Source of the DNA: Halorarum halophilum
GTDB lineage: Archaea; Halobacteriota; Halobacteria; Halobacteriales; Haloferacaceae
Assembly (NCBI RefSeq): GCF_013401515.1
Contig: NZ_CP058529.1
Span: 248,001 to 312,000 of the forward strand
Direction: 5' to 3'
DNA length: 64,000 nucleotides
Shown here: positions 51,299-60,119 of the stretch, in pieces
Layout of the letters: every line of letters starts with the position of its first letter
How positions within the stretch are numbered: position 1 is the stretch's first letter
Translations under genes and position numbers: made by a program
Notes under the pieces: model-generated
What the model was told of the DNA's origin: nothing
What the model saw: only the letters and a program-made list of their open reading frames with translations
Database searches by the model: none

Positions 51299-52111
51299 AT
51301 GGCACTCCTCCCCGAGGGGTTCGCGCTCCCGCCGCTGCCCCACCTCCTCCTCCTGGCGCTGGCGCTCGGGGGCGTCGCGTACGCGCTCCGCGAGCGGGCT
51401 CCCAGCTTCCGGACCCGACACGTCATCGCCCTCGTCCCGTGGATGTGTGCGGGCGCCGCGGGGCACGTCCTGTTCGTCCTCGGCGAGTTCCCACCCGTCC
51501 TCGCGCCGCTGTTCGGCACGCCGTCGGCCTACCTCACGACCGCCGCGGTTGCCGGCGGCGTCTGGCTCGCGTCGCTGGCGAGCGACGCGGACGACGCCGT
51601 CGTCCTCGGCGCCGCCGGAACCCTCGCGTTCCTCGTCGTCGGCGGTCGAACGCTCGCCTACGGCGCGGCCGCGGGGAGCCTCACCCCGTGGCTCCCGGCG
51701 GCGGGGTTCGTCGGCGGCGCGCTCCTCGGCGTCGCCGTCGCGATGCTCCTGTACCGGGTCCACGATGCGGCGTCCGTCGCCGGCGTCGCGGGGGTGGTCG
51801 CGGTCGCGGCCCACGGCGTCGACGGCGTCACGACGGCAGTGGGCGTGGATCTGCTCGGGTTCGGTGAACGGACGCCGCTCTCGCGGCTCATCATCGAGTT
51901 TGCCCACACGCTCCCGACCGCGGGGGTGCTCGGCGGCGGTTGGCTGTTCGTGCTCGTGAAACTCGTCGTCGGCGCGGTCGTCGTCGCCGCCATCGCCCCG
52001 ACCGTCCGCGACGCCCCGACGGAGGGGAACGTCCTGCTCGCGCTGGTCACGGCCGTCGGTCTCGGCCCGGGCGTGCACAACGTCCTCCTGTTCGCCGTCG
52101 CCGCCCCCTGA
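51299..52111 (+). CDS. DUF63-type archaeal membrane protein
   Basis: This 270-residue protein predicts eight membrane helices with few charged residues. It resembles the archaeal DUF63 family, with a central [18 protein letters not shown], a [16 protein letters not shown] segment near the second half and conserved His (AHGVDG, AHTLPT). The function is unknown. ATG 51299; it is divergent from deoC. Confidence 0.8.
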   Translation: MALLPEGFALPPLPHLLLLALALGGVAYALRERAPSFRTRHVIALVPWMCAGAAGHVLFVLGEFPPVLAPLFGTPSAYLTTAAVAGGVWLASLASDADDAVVLGAAGTLAFLVVGGRTLAYGAAAGSLTPWLPAAGFVGGALLGVAVAMLLYRVHDAASVAGVAGVVAVAAHGVDGVTTAVGVDLLGFGERTPLSRLIIEFAHTLPTAGVLGGGWLFVLVKLVVGAVVVAAIAPTVRDAPTEGNVLLALVTAVGLGPGVHNVLLFAVAAP

Positions 52112-52173
52112 CCGCCCGCCGCGCGCGCCGGCCGTCATCGGGCGGTCACGTGTGGCGGAACCGCGAACGACGA

Positions 52174-53025
52174 CTACTCGCTGCTCGCGGTGCTCGTCTG
52201 CATCCCCTCGGAGTTGAACGCCGAACCGGGACCGTCGTCGCCGAGGACGATGACCCCCGCCGAGGCCCCCGTCAACTCGCCGAACTCCTCGATGGCGCGG
52301 TCGGCGGCGGCCTGGGCGTCCGCCCCCGCCTCCAGGTACCGAACCGCACGGCGCGTGAGCGTCACCCGCGCGATGTCCTCGCCGGCGCCGGTCGCCGAGG
52401 CGCCGCCCGCTGGGGACGCGAAGAAGCCCGATCCGATCTGTGGCACGTCGCCGACGCGCCCCGCCAGCGCGAAGAACCGTCCCCCCGTGGACGTGCAGGC
52501 GGCGTATCGATCTCCATCGCCGGCGACCGCGCCGACCGTGTCGTGGCCGCCGAAGCGCTCCCGGAGCCAGTCGAGGTGCTCGCGGGGGCTCCCTCGCGGG
52601 GGGTTCTCGTCCTCGAATCGCTCGCGGTTGTCGGGGGTCAGGAGGTCGCGACCCGTCTCGACGCCGAAGTCGGCGGCGAGTTCGACGGCGTGGTCGCCGG
52701 TCACGAGGACGTGGGGCGTCTCCTCCATGACGACGCGGGCCGCCCGGGCGGCGCTGGCGACGCCCTCCATCGAGGCCACCGCGCCGGCCGCGCGCTCGTC
52801 GGTCATGAGTCCGGCGTCGGTGCGGACGACGCCGTCCGACTGGACCGCGCCCCCGAAGCCGGCGTTGAACCGGGGGGACTCCTCGAGGGTCGCGACGGCG
52901 TCGACGACGGCGTCGACGACGTCCGACTCGTTCGCGCCCGTCTCGGCGGCCTCGTCGAGGACCGCCTGTCGGGGTTCCGGTTCGTCGGGCTTACCGCCCG
53001 CGCCGCCGTGGCAGATGACGCGCAT
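52174..53025 (-). CDS. Ntn-hydrolase asparaginase/isoaspartyl peptidase (plant-type)
   Basis: This 283-residue enzyme cleaves asparagine or isoaspartyl peptides after self-processing. The N terminus [11 protein letters not shown] is the family mark. The nucleophile is predicted to be Thr163 in GHDTVGAVA, which becomes the new N terminus. Substrate-binding motif TSTGG follows. ATG 53025 chosen; the longer frame to 53073 lacks support. Confidence 0.93.
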   Translation of the reverse strand: MRVICHGGAGGKPDEPEPRQAVLDEAAETGANESDVVDAVVDAVATLEESPRFNAGFGGAVQSDGVVRTDAGLMTDERAAGAVASMEGVASAARAARVVMEETPHVLVTGDHAVELAADFGVETGRDLLTPDNRERFEDENPPRGSPREHLDWLRERFGGHDTVGAVAGDGDRYAACTSTGGRFFALAGRVGDVPQIGSGFFASPAGGASATGAGEDIARVTLTRRAVRYLEAGADAQAAADRAIEEFGELTGASAGVIVLGDDGPGSAFNSEGMQTSTASSE

Positions 53026-53191
53026 GGTCGGCGGGTTCGCGGGTGTGATGAAAAGCGTCCGGGAACCGGTCACCCGGTACTCGACCGTTCGGTTGGCCCA
53101 TCGTCGCCGGTTTCCGCGGAAGATCAGCGAAACGAATTCGAAGGGCCACGCCCTCGGACGGGTGGACCCGTTTGGTGGATAACGGCAAGCA

Positions 53192-53197
53192 TTTTAC
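53192..53197 (+). promoter_or_regulatory. TATA-like element of icd
   Basis: TTTTAC lies 28-33 nt before the icd ATG at 53225. The position suits a transcription start about 3 nt before the start codon or leaderless transcription. Confidence 0.4.
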
Positions 53198-53224
53198 TGC
53201 GCCTCCGAAACGGCAGAGTAGCTT

Positions 53225-54487
53225 ATGAGCTACGACATCGCTGAGGTCCCCGAGGATGGGGAGCGGATCACGGTCGCCGACGAGGAGTCCGGCGAGCTCT
53301 CGGTACCCGAGACGCCGATCATCCCCATCATCCACGGGGACGGCATCGGGACGGACGTCGGTCCCGCCGCCCAGAAGGTGCTCGACGCGGCAGCCGACGC
53401 GACGGGCCGCTCGATCGCCTGGATGCGGCTCTACGCCGGCCAGAGCGCTCGCGACCGGTACGACGAGAACCTCCCCGAGGAGACGGTGCGGGCCATCCGC
53501 GAGCACCGCGTCGCCATCAAGGGGCCGCTCACGACGCCCGTCGGCTCCGGGTTCCGGTCGCTCAACGTCGCGCTGCGCAAGAAGCTCGACCTGTTCGCGA
53601 ACGTCCGGCCCACCTACTACCTCGACGGCGTCCCGTCGCCCGTGAAGGACCCCGAGGAGATGGACATGGTCACGTTCCGGGAGAACACCGAGGACGTGTA
53701 CGCGGGCATCGAGTGGGAGGCCGGCACGGAGGACGCCGAGCGCGCCCGCGAGTTCGTGGAGGAGGAGATGGGGTACGAGGGGACGATCCACGAGGGCCCC
53801 GTCGGCATCGGCGTCAAGCCGATCTCCGAGTTCGGCACCAAGCGGCTCGTCCGCGAGGCGATCGACTACGCGCTCGCGAACGACCGCGACTCGGTCACGT
53901 TCGTGCACAAGGGGAACATCATGAAGTTCACCGAGGCGGCCTTCCGCGACTGGGGCTACGAGGTCGCCGAGGAGGAGTACGGCGACGAGACGATCACCGA
54001 GGACGAGCTCTGGGACGAGTACGACGGCGAGGCGCCCGAGGACAAACTCGTCGTCAAGGACCGCATCGCGGACAACATGCTCCAGCAGCTCCTGACGCGG
54101 ACGAGCCAGTACGACGTGCTGGCGATGCCGAACCTCAACGGCGACTACCTGTCCGACTCCGCCGGCGCCCAGATCGGCGGGCTGGGCATCGCGCCCGGCG
54201 TCAACTTCGGCCAGGGGATGGCGCTGGCCGAGCCGGTTCACGGGTCCGCCCCGAAGTACGCCGGCGAGGACAAGGTGAACCCGACCGCGATGATCCTGTC
54301 TGGCCGCGAGATGCTGGACTACCTCGGCTGGAGCGACGCCGCGGACCTCGTCCGCGACGCGATCGAGGCGCAGATCGAATCCGGCCGCGTCACCTACGAC
54401 CTGGAGCGCCAGATCGAGGGCGGCGAGCGACTCGCAACCTCCGAGTTCGCCGAGGAGGTCGTCGAGCGCATCGACGACCTCGCGTAA
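53225..54487 (+). CDS. icd: Isocitrate dehydrogenase (NADP)
   Basis: This 420-residue citrate-cycle enzyme decarboxylates isocitrate to 2-oxoglutarate. Motifs: HGDGIGTDVG, isocitrate-binding GFRSLNVALRK, RENTEDVYAGIEW and KGNIMKFTEAAF, and the family signature NLNGDYLSDSAGAQIGGLG. The cofactor region VHGSAPKYAG suits NADP-type homologues but specificity is inferred. ATG 53225 follows a TATA-like element. Confidence 0.97.
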   Translation: MSYDIAEVPEDGERITVADEESGELSVPETPIIPIIHGDGIGTDVGPAAQKVLDAAADATGRSIAWMRLYAGQSARDRYDENLPEETVRAIREHRVAIKGPLTTPVGSGFRSLNVALRKKLDLFANVRPTYYLDGVPSPVKDPEEMDMVTFRENTEDVYAGIEWEAGTEDAERAREFVEEEMGYEGTIHEGPVGIGVKPISEFGTKRLVREAIDYALANDRDSVTFVHKGNIMKFTEAAFRDWGYEVAEEEYGDETITEDELWDEYDGEAPEDKLVVKDRIADNMLQQLLTRTSQYDVLAMPNLNGDYLSDSAGAQIGGLGIAPGVNFGQGMALAEPVHGSAPKYAGEDKVNPTAMILSGREMLDYLGWSDAADLVRDAIEAQIESGRVTYDLERQIEGGERLATSEFAEEVVERIDDLA

Positions 54488-54560
54488 GTCGCCCGCGACC
54501 GACGGACTCGTCCGGCCGAACACGCCTCGCATTTTTGCTCGTGGGGAACGTAGACCGACC

Positions 54561-54854
54561 GTGAGCGACGACGACCCGTTCGCAGACCTGCCGGACGACC
54601 CGACCGACGACCTCGCGCGCGCGGAGCAGCGGCTCTCCACTCGCGTCGAACGCCGAACCTACAACAAGCCCGTAACCATCGTGGAGGGGTTCGACGACGA
54701 CTCGGTCGACCTGGGGGACCTCGCCTCCGACCTGAAGTCCGCGCTCGGGACCGGTGGCACCGTGGACGACGACGCCATCGAACTGCAGGGCGATCACCAG
54801 GACCGGGTCGTGGGCCTGCTGCGCGACCGCGGGTTCGCCGTCGAGGACGCCTGA
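54561..54854 (+). CDS. SUI1/eIF1 family translation initiation factor
   Basis: This 97-residue protein is a SUI1-fold factor that helps start-codon selection. The core has VERRTYNKPVTIVEGFDDD, a glycine loop in LKSALGTGGT and the closing motif IELQGDHQDRVVGLLRDRG. The N-terminal 30 residues are acidic. GTG 54561 is the start. It follows icd by 73 nt. Confidence 0.93.
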   Translation: MSDDDPFADLPDDPTDDLARAEQRLSTRVERRTYNKPVTIVEGFDDDSVDLGDLASDLKSALGTGGTVDDDAIELQGDHQDRVVGLLRDRGFAVEDA

Positions 54855-54957
54855 TCCCCGCGGAGAACGCTCGATCGCCGACGTCGAACGCGGTTCGGGG
54901 TTTCACCTGCGAGAATCGCGGGCGAGCCTTGAAGCCCCGCTCTCCCCGCGCGTTCGT

Positions 54958-55500
54958 ATGCCATTTCGACTCGTCGGTACCGTGTTCACCGTCGCGACGT
55001 TCCCCGGTCTGGTCGTCGCGGCGGCGATCCAGGACGCGGTGGTCGACCGCGCCGGCGTCCCCACCTCGCTCGTCGGCGACGGCGCCGACGCCTACGAGGT
55101 CGACTACGACGCCGTCGGAAGTCCCCGGACCGCGCTCGTCGTCACCTTCCTCCCGGTGCTCGTCTGTTCGGCGGTGGCGGCGACGCTGCTCGCGGTCGCG
55201 GTTCGGCTGCTCCCGTTCTGGACGCTCGGCTGGTGGATATGCTCGTGGCTCGGCCTCGCCGTCGGCTCGCACGCCTTCCCCGACCCGGAGACGGCGAGCG
55301 CGATCCGCCGCGCGTTCACGGCGGCCGAGGGGCCGGCCAGGACGGTCGGCCGGACGCTCGTCGTGACCGTTCGCACCTCGGCGCTGCTCTCGCTGTTCCG
55401 GTTCGACGTGCTCTACGCCGCGGTCCTCTACTACGCCGTCGCGGCGCTGCTCCTGCCCGGGACACCGGATCTCGGGCTTCCCCTCTTGCCGTTCGGGTGA
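54958..55500 (+). CDS. Membrane protein of unknown function
   Basis: This 180-residue protein has three or four hydrophobic segments (about 6-24, 60-82, 86-104 and 150-170). There is no HExxH or other recognisable site. The first residues MPFRLVGTVFTVATFPG could serve as a signal anchor. ATG 54958 is the likely start. Confidence 0.75.
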   Translation: MPFRLVGTVFTVATFPGLVVAAAIQDAVVDRAGVPTSLVGDGADAYEVDYDAVGSPRTALVVTFLPVLVCSAVAATLLAVAVRLLPFWTLGWWICSWLGLAVGSHAFPDPETASAIRRAFTAAEGPARTVGRTLVVTVRTSALLSLFRFDVLYAAVLYYAVAALLLPGTPDLGLPLLPFG

Positions 55501-55565
55501 CCGGGCCGGCCCCTCCTCCATCCCCCGGTAGTCGTCGTCCGGTCGTCTACACGTCAGCCGGCGGC

Positions 55566-55910
55566 CTACTCCTCGGCCCAGTCGGGGTCGGTCCGGGGCG
55601 GCGAGAAGACGTCGACGCCCTGCACGGGGACGTCGCCGCGGTTGACGGCCCCGTGGGTCTCACCGCCGGCGAGGACGTACGAGTCGCCAGCCTCGCAGGT
55701 GACCTCCTCGCCGCCGTCGAGGAGGAACGTCAACTCGCCGGCCGTGATGTAGCCGGACTGCTCGTGCGGGTGGCTGTGTGCAGGCACCTCGGCGTCGACC
55801 TCGATGGTGAAGTGCTGGACGCTCATCTCGTCGCCCGCTGCCAGGTTCGCGAGGTGGACGCCCGAGATGGCCTCTACGTCGTCGTCCGGGTCGTGTGGAA
55901 CGCGCTCCAT
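55566..55910 (-). CDS. Cupin-domain protein
   Basis: This 114-residue protein is a single small cupin. Motif 1, with metal ligands, is PAHSHPHEQSGYITAGEL; motif 2 is GDSYVLAGGETHGAVN. Such proteins sense or bind metals and small molecules, or act as isomerases; the substrate is unknown. ATG 55910 gives MERVPHDPDDDVEA. It is convergent with the upstream membrane-protein gene. Confidence 0.9.
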   Translation of the reverse strand: MERVPHDPDDDVEAISGVHLANLAAGDEMSVQHFTIEVDAEVPAHSHPHEQSGYITAGELTFLLDGGEEVTCEAGDSYVLAGGETHGAVNRGDVPVQGVDVFSPPRTDPDWAEE

Positions 55911-56011
55911 GTGGAACGTGAGCGATGGCCTCGCACTTACATGTACGGGCTGCGGCGGTTGCGGCTTTCGGGAGGAGACAGCTTCAAGTTCGACAGCGCG
56001 GAAGCGTGCCC

Positions 56012-56536
56012 ATGTACGCGGTCGTCGGCTGTTCGGACTGCGGGACCTACTGGCTGCTCTCGGACCCGGACGGGCAGGACTCGGCGACCTGCGGGCGGTG
56101 CGGGAAGTCCCACCGGACGCGGAAACTCCGCCGTTTCTTCGAGTCGGAGGACCGGTCGGCGGCCGTGCAGGCGCGGGCCGAGTTACTCGCGAGGAAGCGC
56201 GGCGACGACGACGCGTTCGAGGCGGCCGGGACGGCGGCCGACCACGAGCGCGCCGTCGAGGAGGCGGGCCGGATGGTCGACGATCGCGAGTACCTCGAGG
56301 CGTCGGGGCTCGACGCCGACGAGATCGACGCCGCGGGCGACGTTTCGGGCGGCGGCTCCAGGTCGCGCGACGAGGTCGTCCGCGACGCGCTCCGGGAGGG
56401 GAACACGGCGGAGGCCGACGTCGTCGAGTACGCGATCGACCACGGGGTGCCGGCGGAGGCCGCGCGCGATCTCCTCGACCGGCTCCGTCAGCGCGGCGAG
56501 GTGACCGAGTCGCGCGGCGAGTACCGGATACTGTAG
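56012..56536 (+). CDS. Zinc-ribbon plus winged-helix-like haloarchaeal protein (DUF5817-like)
   Basis: This 174-residue protein has an N-terminal zinc ribbon (CSDCGTYWLL, then CGRCGKSH) and a C-terminal helix-turn-helix (VVRDALREGNTAEADVVEYAIDHGVPAEAARDLLDRLR) with a wing. A middle region is helical and acidic. I recall this architecture as DUF5817. A nucleic-acid-binding role is inferred. ATG 56012 gives MYAVVGCSDCG. Confidence 0.85.
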   Translation: MYAVVGCSDCGTYWLLSDPDGQDSATCGRCGKSHRTRKLRRFFESEDRSAAVQARAELLARKRGDDDAFEAAGTAADHERAVEEAGRMVDDREYLEASGLDADEIDAAGDVSGGGSRSRDEVVRDALREGNTAEADVVEYAIDHGVPAEAARDLLDRLRQRGEVTESRGEYRIL

Positions 56537-56635
56537 CTCGACGCGTCCGTTCGACCCGTTCCGCCTTGCGGGGCATCAGTTCCGACCGGTCCGCCGCCCG
56601 GAGCGTTTATCCCGGTTCGCGTGACACGTCCGCGC

Positions 56636-56995
56636 GTGACGTTCCAGGCAGTTGTCCTCACGACGACACTTCCGCTCGCCGCCGACGTGGTCGCGGGCGA
56701 CTACCGGGGGCTGCTGTTCGTCGCCACGTTCCTCGGCCTCGGCGGGTTCATCCTCGCGAACCACGGCGCCGCGGCCTACGCGCTCCTGCTGTGGGAGGGT
56801 GGGGCGGGCGTGCTGACGTGGGTGTACGTCGAGCCGGCGCTGGGCGCGTTCTTCTTCCTCGCGGTCGCGTTCCAGTTCCCACTGGCGGCGCACCTGTGGG
56901 GCGACCCGCTCCGGCTCCGGCGTCGAGTAGGGTGGCTGGCGAGCGTCTCCGCGGCCCGCATGCGGAGGAGGCTCAACGCCGAGAAACCGGAGTAG
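56636..56995 (+). CDS. Small membrane protein
   Basis: This 119-residue protein predicts three membrane helices (about 5-21, 26-48 and 56-85), then a basic tail (RLRRRVGW). No motif is known. GTG 56636 was chosen over GTG 56621, because a TTTAT element at 56606-56610 lies about 28 nt upstream and suits a leaderless start at 56636. Confidence 0.6.
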   Translation: MTFQAVVLTTTLPLAADVVAGDYRGLLFVATFLGLGGFILANHGAAAYALLLWEGGAGVLTWVYVEPALGAFFFLAVAFQFPLAAHLWGDPLRLRRRVGWLASVSAARMRRRLNAEKPE

Positions 56996-57041
56996 GGTCG
57001 ATTCGCAGCGTGGTGTGGGCTGGACGAACGGAGACGGACGA

Positions 57042-58295
57042 CTACCTGCCGAGGTCAGCGTGCGCCGAGGAGAGGTTCCGGGAAGCGAGCGCGGACAGTA
57101 GCGAGAGTTCGCCGGCGAGCGCCGCGACCGCGACGGCCTCCGCGAGCGCGTCCGCGTTGCTGCCGGCGGGGTCGCCGCCGCCGCGGACGCCGAGCACGTC
57201 GAGCGCCTCCGATTGCGTCGGGAGCTTCGTCCCGCCGCCGACCGTGCCGACCTCCAGCGAGGCGAGCGTGACCGAGACGTAGAGGTCGCCGTCCCGCTCC
57301 CCCGTGGAGTCGCCGCCCCCGCCTCGGGCGACGACTTCGGCAGTCGTGATGGCGTTCGCGCCCTCGACGACCTGCGCCGCGTCCTGGCCGGTCGCGAGGA
57401 ACATCGCGGCGACGGAGTTGGCGACGTGCGCGTTGAACCCCAGCCCGCCCGCCTTCGCGCTCCCGACGAGGTTCTTCCGGGTGTTCACCTCGGCGACCGC
57501 CTCGGGAGTCGTCTTCAGCGTCCTCTTGACCGTCTCGCGGGGGACGGTCACGTCGGCGGCGACGGTGCGCCCCCGACCCTCGACGGCGTTGATCGCGGCG
57601 GGCTTCTTGTCCGAGCAGAGGTTGCCCGAGAGCGCGACGAGGTGGGCCGACGTCTCGTCCTCGACGACCTCGCAGGCTGCCTCCGTCGCGATGGTGGCCA
57701 TGTTCATCCCCATCGCGTCCTTCGTGTCGTAGGCGAACCGGAGGTAGACGTTGTTGCCGACGACGTACGGCGTCACCTCGTGGAGTTCGCCGTGGCTCGT
57801 CGTCGACTCGGCGGCCTCCCGCAGAGAGTCGACGTTGTCCCGGACCCACGACGCGAGCGCCTCGGCCTCGGCGACGTCGGCGACGCGGAACGCGGGCGCG
57901 CGGGTCATCCGGTTCTTCAGGACGCGGGCGCCGGCGCCGCCGGCGGCGTCGAGCGCGGCACAGCCCCGGTTGACCGAGGCGAGCAGCGCACCCTCGGTCG
58001 TCGCCATCGGGAGGTAGCGCTCGCCGGAGATGGCGCCGCCGTCGATCTCGACGGGGCCGGCGACGCCGATCGGCACCTGCACCGCGCCGATCATGTTCTC
58101 GATGTTCGCCTCCGCGTCGGCCGCGGGGAAGGCGTACTCGCTCGTCGTCGCGAGATCCGCGTCGGACTCGGACTCGACCAGCAGGCGCCGGGCCGCGGCG
58201 GCTACGTCCGCGTCAGCGTGCTCCTCGAGTTCGTACAGGCGGAGGTCGCCCTCTCGAACCCGGTCGGCGAGGGTCTCGGGGTCCGTGTCGGTCAT
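57042..58295 (-). CDS. hmgA: HMG-CoA reductase (class I)
   Basis: This 417-residue enzyme reduces HMG-CoA to mevalonate, the rate-limiting step for archaeal isoprenoid lipids, and is the mevinolin/statin target in haloarchaea. Motifs: ENMIGAVQVPIG, the catalytic Glu in TEGALLASVNRG, DAMGMNMA, SDKKPAAINAVEGRG with the catalytic Lys, and GTVGGGTKLPTQ. The last His is in NLSSAHADLGR. A CTTAG box (58318-58327, minus strand) lies about 23-32 nt upstream. Confidence 0.97.
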   Translation of the reverse strand: MTDTDPETLADRVREGDLRLYELEEHADADVAAAARRLLVESESDADLATTSEYAFPAADAEANIENMIGAVQVPIGVAGPVEIDGGAISGERYLPMATTEGALLASVNRGCAALDAAGGAGARVLKNRMTRAPAFRVADVAEAEALASWVRDNVDSLREAAESTTSHGELHEVTPYVVGNNVYLRFAYDTKDAMGMNMATIATEAACEVVEDETSAHLVALSGNLCSDKKPAAINAVEGRGRTVAADVTVPRETVKRTLKTTPEAVAEVNTRKNLVGSAKAGGLGFNAHVANSVAAMFLATGQDAAQVVEGANAITTAEVVARGGGGDSTGERDGDLYVSVTLASLEVGTVGGGTKLPTQSEALDVLGVRGGGDPAGSNADALAEAVAVAALAGELSLLSALASRNLSSAHADLGR

Positions 58296-58659
58296 GGGTT
58301 CGGTTGGTGGTGGCGGCCGCTAAGTCGTATCGGTTCCGTTGATTCGCTGCGTCCGGTTCGTGTTCTGTTGCCGTCAGTACCCTGTGCACCCTATCGGGAA
58401 AATGAGTGGTGTTGAAAGCCCCCGCGCTGTCGGGTCGCGCGGCCGGTTGCGCTCCTCGCACCCTTGCTTTGCTCGGGTGCTGTGGTGCTTGACCGCCCGT
58501 GCTTCCCCGACAGCGCGGTCCCTTTCAGTCCCACCCTGCGAAGTTCCGCTAACCTCGTCCTCGGGGACTACTGCTCGCGCCCGCAGGGAGTAGTCGGCGT
58601 CGTCGCTGGGCGGGGCGAGTCGACGAGTGTCGAACCGGTTGGCACCTCGGCCCGGCCCC
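58296..58659. other. Intergenic region between the PQQ gene 3' end and hmgA 5' end
   Basis: This 364-nt stretch has no convincing gene. It holds the likely hmgA promoter (58318-58327) and the inverted-repeat element at 58407-58533. Bases 58540-58659 show nothing I recognise. Confidence 0.5.
58407..58533. repeat. 127-nt structured inverted-repeat element
   Basis: The left arm (58407-58436) and reversed right arm (58504-58533) match at 23 of 30 positions, including GTGG, TGAAAG and a perfect 13-bp block CCGCGCTGTCGGG. Inside, GCACCC (58458-58463) pairs with GGGTGC (58475-58480). No reading frame crosses it. The element could be a non-autonomous mobile remnant, a structured RNA or a regulatory structure upstream of hmgA. 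Confidence 0.65.
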
Positions 58660-59994
58660 TCACTCGGCGTCGAACGCCCAAAGCGTCGCGGTCGTATCCT
58701 GGCCGGAACCCACCGTGGACTGCTGACGCTCTTCCTCGGGCGTGGACTCGGTCGTGAACGTGTAGCTCCCCTCGGCGGGGACGACGCCGCGCGCCCTGGT
58801 CCCGGACCTCGTCAGCTCCCACGTCGTCGACCCGTCCTCGCGGTCGAGCGCGACCGCCCGAACCTCCCGGGCCTCGTCGTCGACGCGGAGCACGTGGACC
58901 GCGCGCTCGGTCACCGTCGCGACCGTCCCCTGCGCGAAGCGGTCGGGGGCGAGACGGACGTGCCACAGTCGCTCGCCCCCGTTCGAGAGGTCGTAGGCCG
59001 CGACGTGGCCGGTGAGCCCCGCGACGTACACCGTGTCGCCTGCGACGGCCGGTCGGAGCACCGCCTTGCCTGGCCAGTCCGCGAGCCAGCGCTGCGAGCC
59101 GTCGGTCCCGACCGCTTCGACACCGTCGAAGCCCACACGGACGAGGGTGTCGCCGGCCAGTACGACCGTTGAGGTCGACGGACCGTCGTCCTCGCGCCGC
59201 CAGCGCTCGGTCGCGTCGGACGGGTCCAGCTCGAGCAGCGCCTTTCCCATCGAGACGTACACCGCGTCATCGGTGACCGCCGCCACGCGAGGACTGCCGA
59301 ATGGATCGTTCATGTGGTCGTCGTCGGTCGCGGACTCGGGGAACGCCCACCGACGGCTCCCGTCGTGGTCGAACGCGACGAGTCCGAACGGGCCACCGGC
59401 GTACACGCCGCTCTCGGTGACGGTCGGCGGCTCGTTGAAGTGGACGTTCTCGACCGGGTCGGTCGTCCAGAGCTGTTCCGGTCCGGCGGGGTCGATGGCG
59501 GCGATCGACTGCCCGACGCTCGCGAACAGCCGACCACGGTAGTACACCGGTCGTCGGTTCGAGTTCGGCGCGGAGAACGCGAACTCGACTGGCTCGCCGT
59601 CCCGCGAGAGCGGGAGTGACCACCGACGTTCCCCAGTGTCGAGCGCGTACGCCTCAACCGTCGCACGCGGGGGGCCGTCCGTCGGCTTCCCGCGGGCGAC
59701 GTACACCGTCCCGTCGACGACCGTCGGCGTCGTCACCGGGCCGTCGACCTCGACGTGCCAGCGTTCGGTCGGCTCCGCGCCGGTCACGGCTGTGGTGGAG
59801 CCGACGTGGCCCGCGGTCCGGCCGAGCATCGGCCAGGACCCCTCGGATGCCCCGGAGCTGTTGGGGGTGCCGATGGTATCGTCTGTTTCGTTGGTATCGT
59901 CGAATCCACCGGGAACCCGAGCCAGACAGCCTGTCGTCAGTGCGCCGCCGGTGAGGGCGAGGGAGGCGCGCCGTGTCAATCGTTGGGGGACCAT
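58660..59994 (-). CDS. PQQ-type beta-propeller lipoprotein
   Basis: This 444-residue protein has a Tat/lipoprotein signal (LTRRASLALTGGALTTGC) with a lipidated Cys at about residue 23. An acidic/Ser/Thr linker precedes the propeller, with blades DGTVYVARG, TGERRWSLP, GPEQLWTTD, GGPFGLVAFDHDGSRRW and SDATERWRRED. It is related in design to the lipoprotein at 49357-50514. The role is unknown; exposed on the outer face. Confidence 0.85.
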   Translation of the reverse strand: MVPQRLTRRASLALTGGALTTGCLARVPGGFDDTNETDDTIGTPNSSGASEGSWPMLGRTAGHVGSTTAVTGAEPTERWHVEVDGPVTTPTVVDGTVYVARGKPTDGPPRATVEAYALDTGERRWSLPLSRDGEPVEFAFSAPNSNRRPVYYRGRLFASVGQSIAAIDPAGPEQLWTTDPVENVHFNEPPTVTESGVYAGGPFGLVAFDHDGSRRWAFPESATDDDHMNDPFGSPRVAAVTDDAVYVSMGKALLELDPSDATERWRREDDGPSTSTVVLAGDTLVRVGFDGVEAVGTDGSQRWLADWPGKAVLRPAVAGDTVYVAGLTGHVAAYDLSNGGERLWHVRLAPDRFAQGTVATVTERAVHVLRVDDEAREVRAVALDREDGSTTWELTRSGTRARGVVPAEGSYTFTTESTPEEERQQSTVGSGQDTTATLWAFDAE

Positions 59995-60119
59995 GGTTCG
60001 ACGTTCACGCTGGCTGTAAAGTAAGTTTTCCTGACCGTGATCCCGAGTTCACCCGCCCGTCGCCGGCGCCGCGTCCCGCTTTCCGAACCGTTTTCCCCCT
60101 CGCACACCCCGGGGAACCC

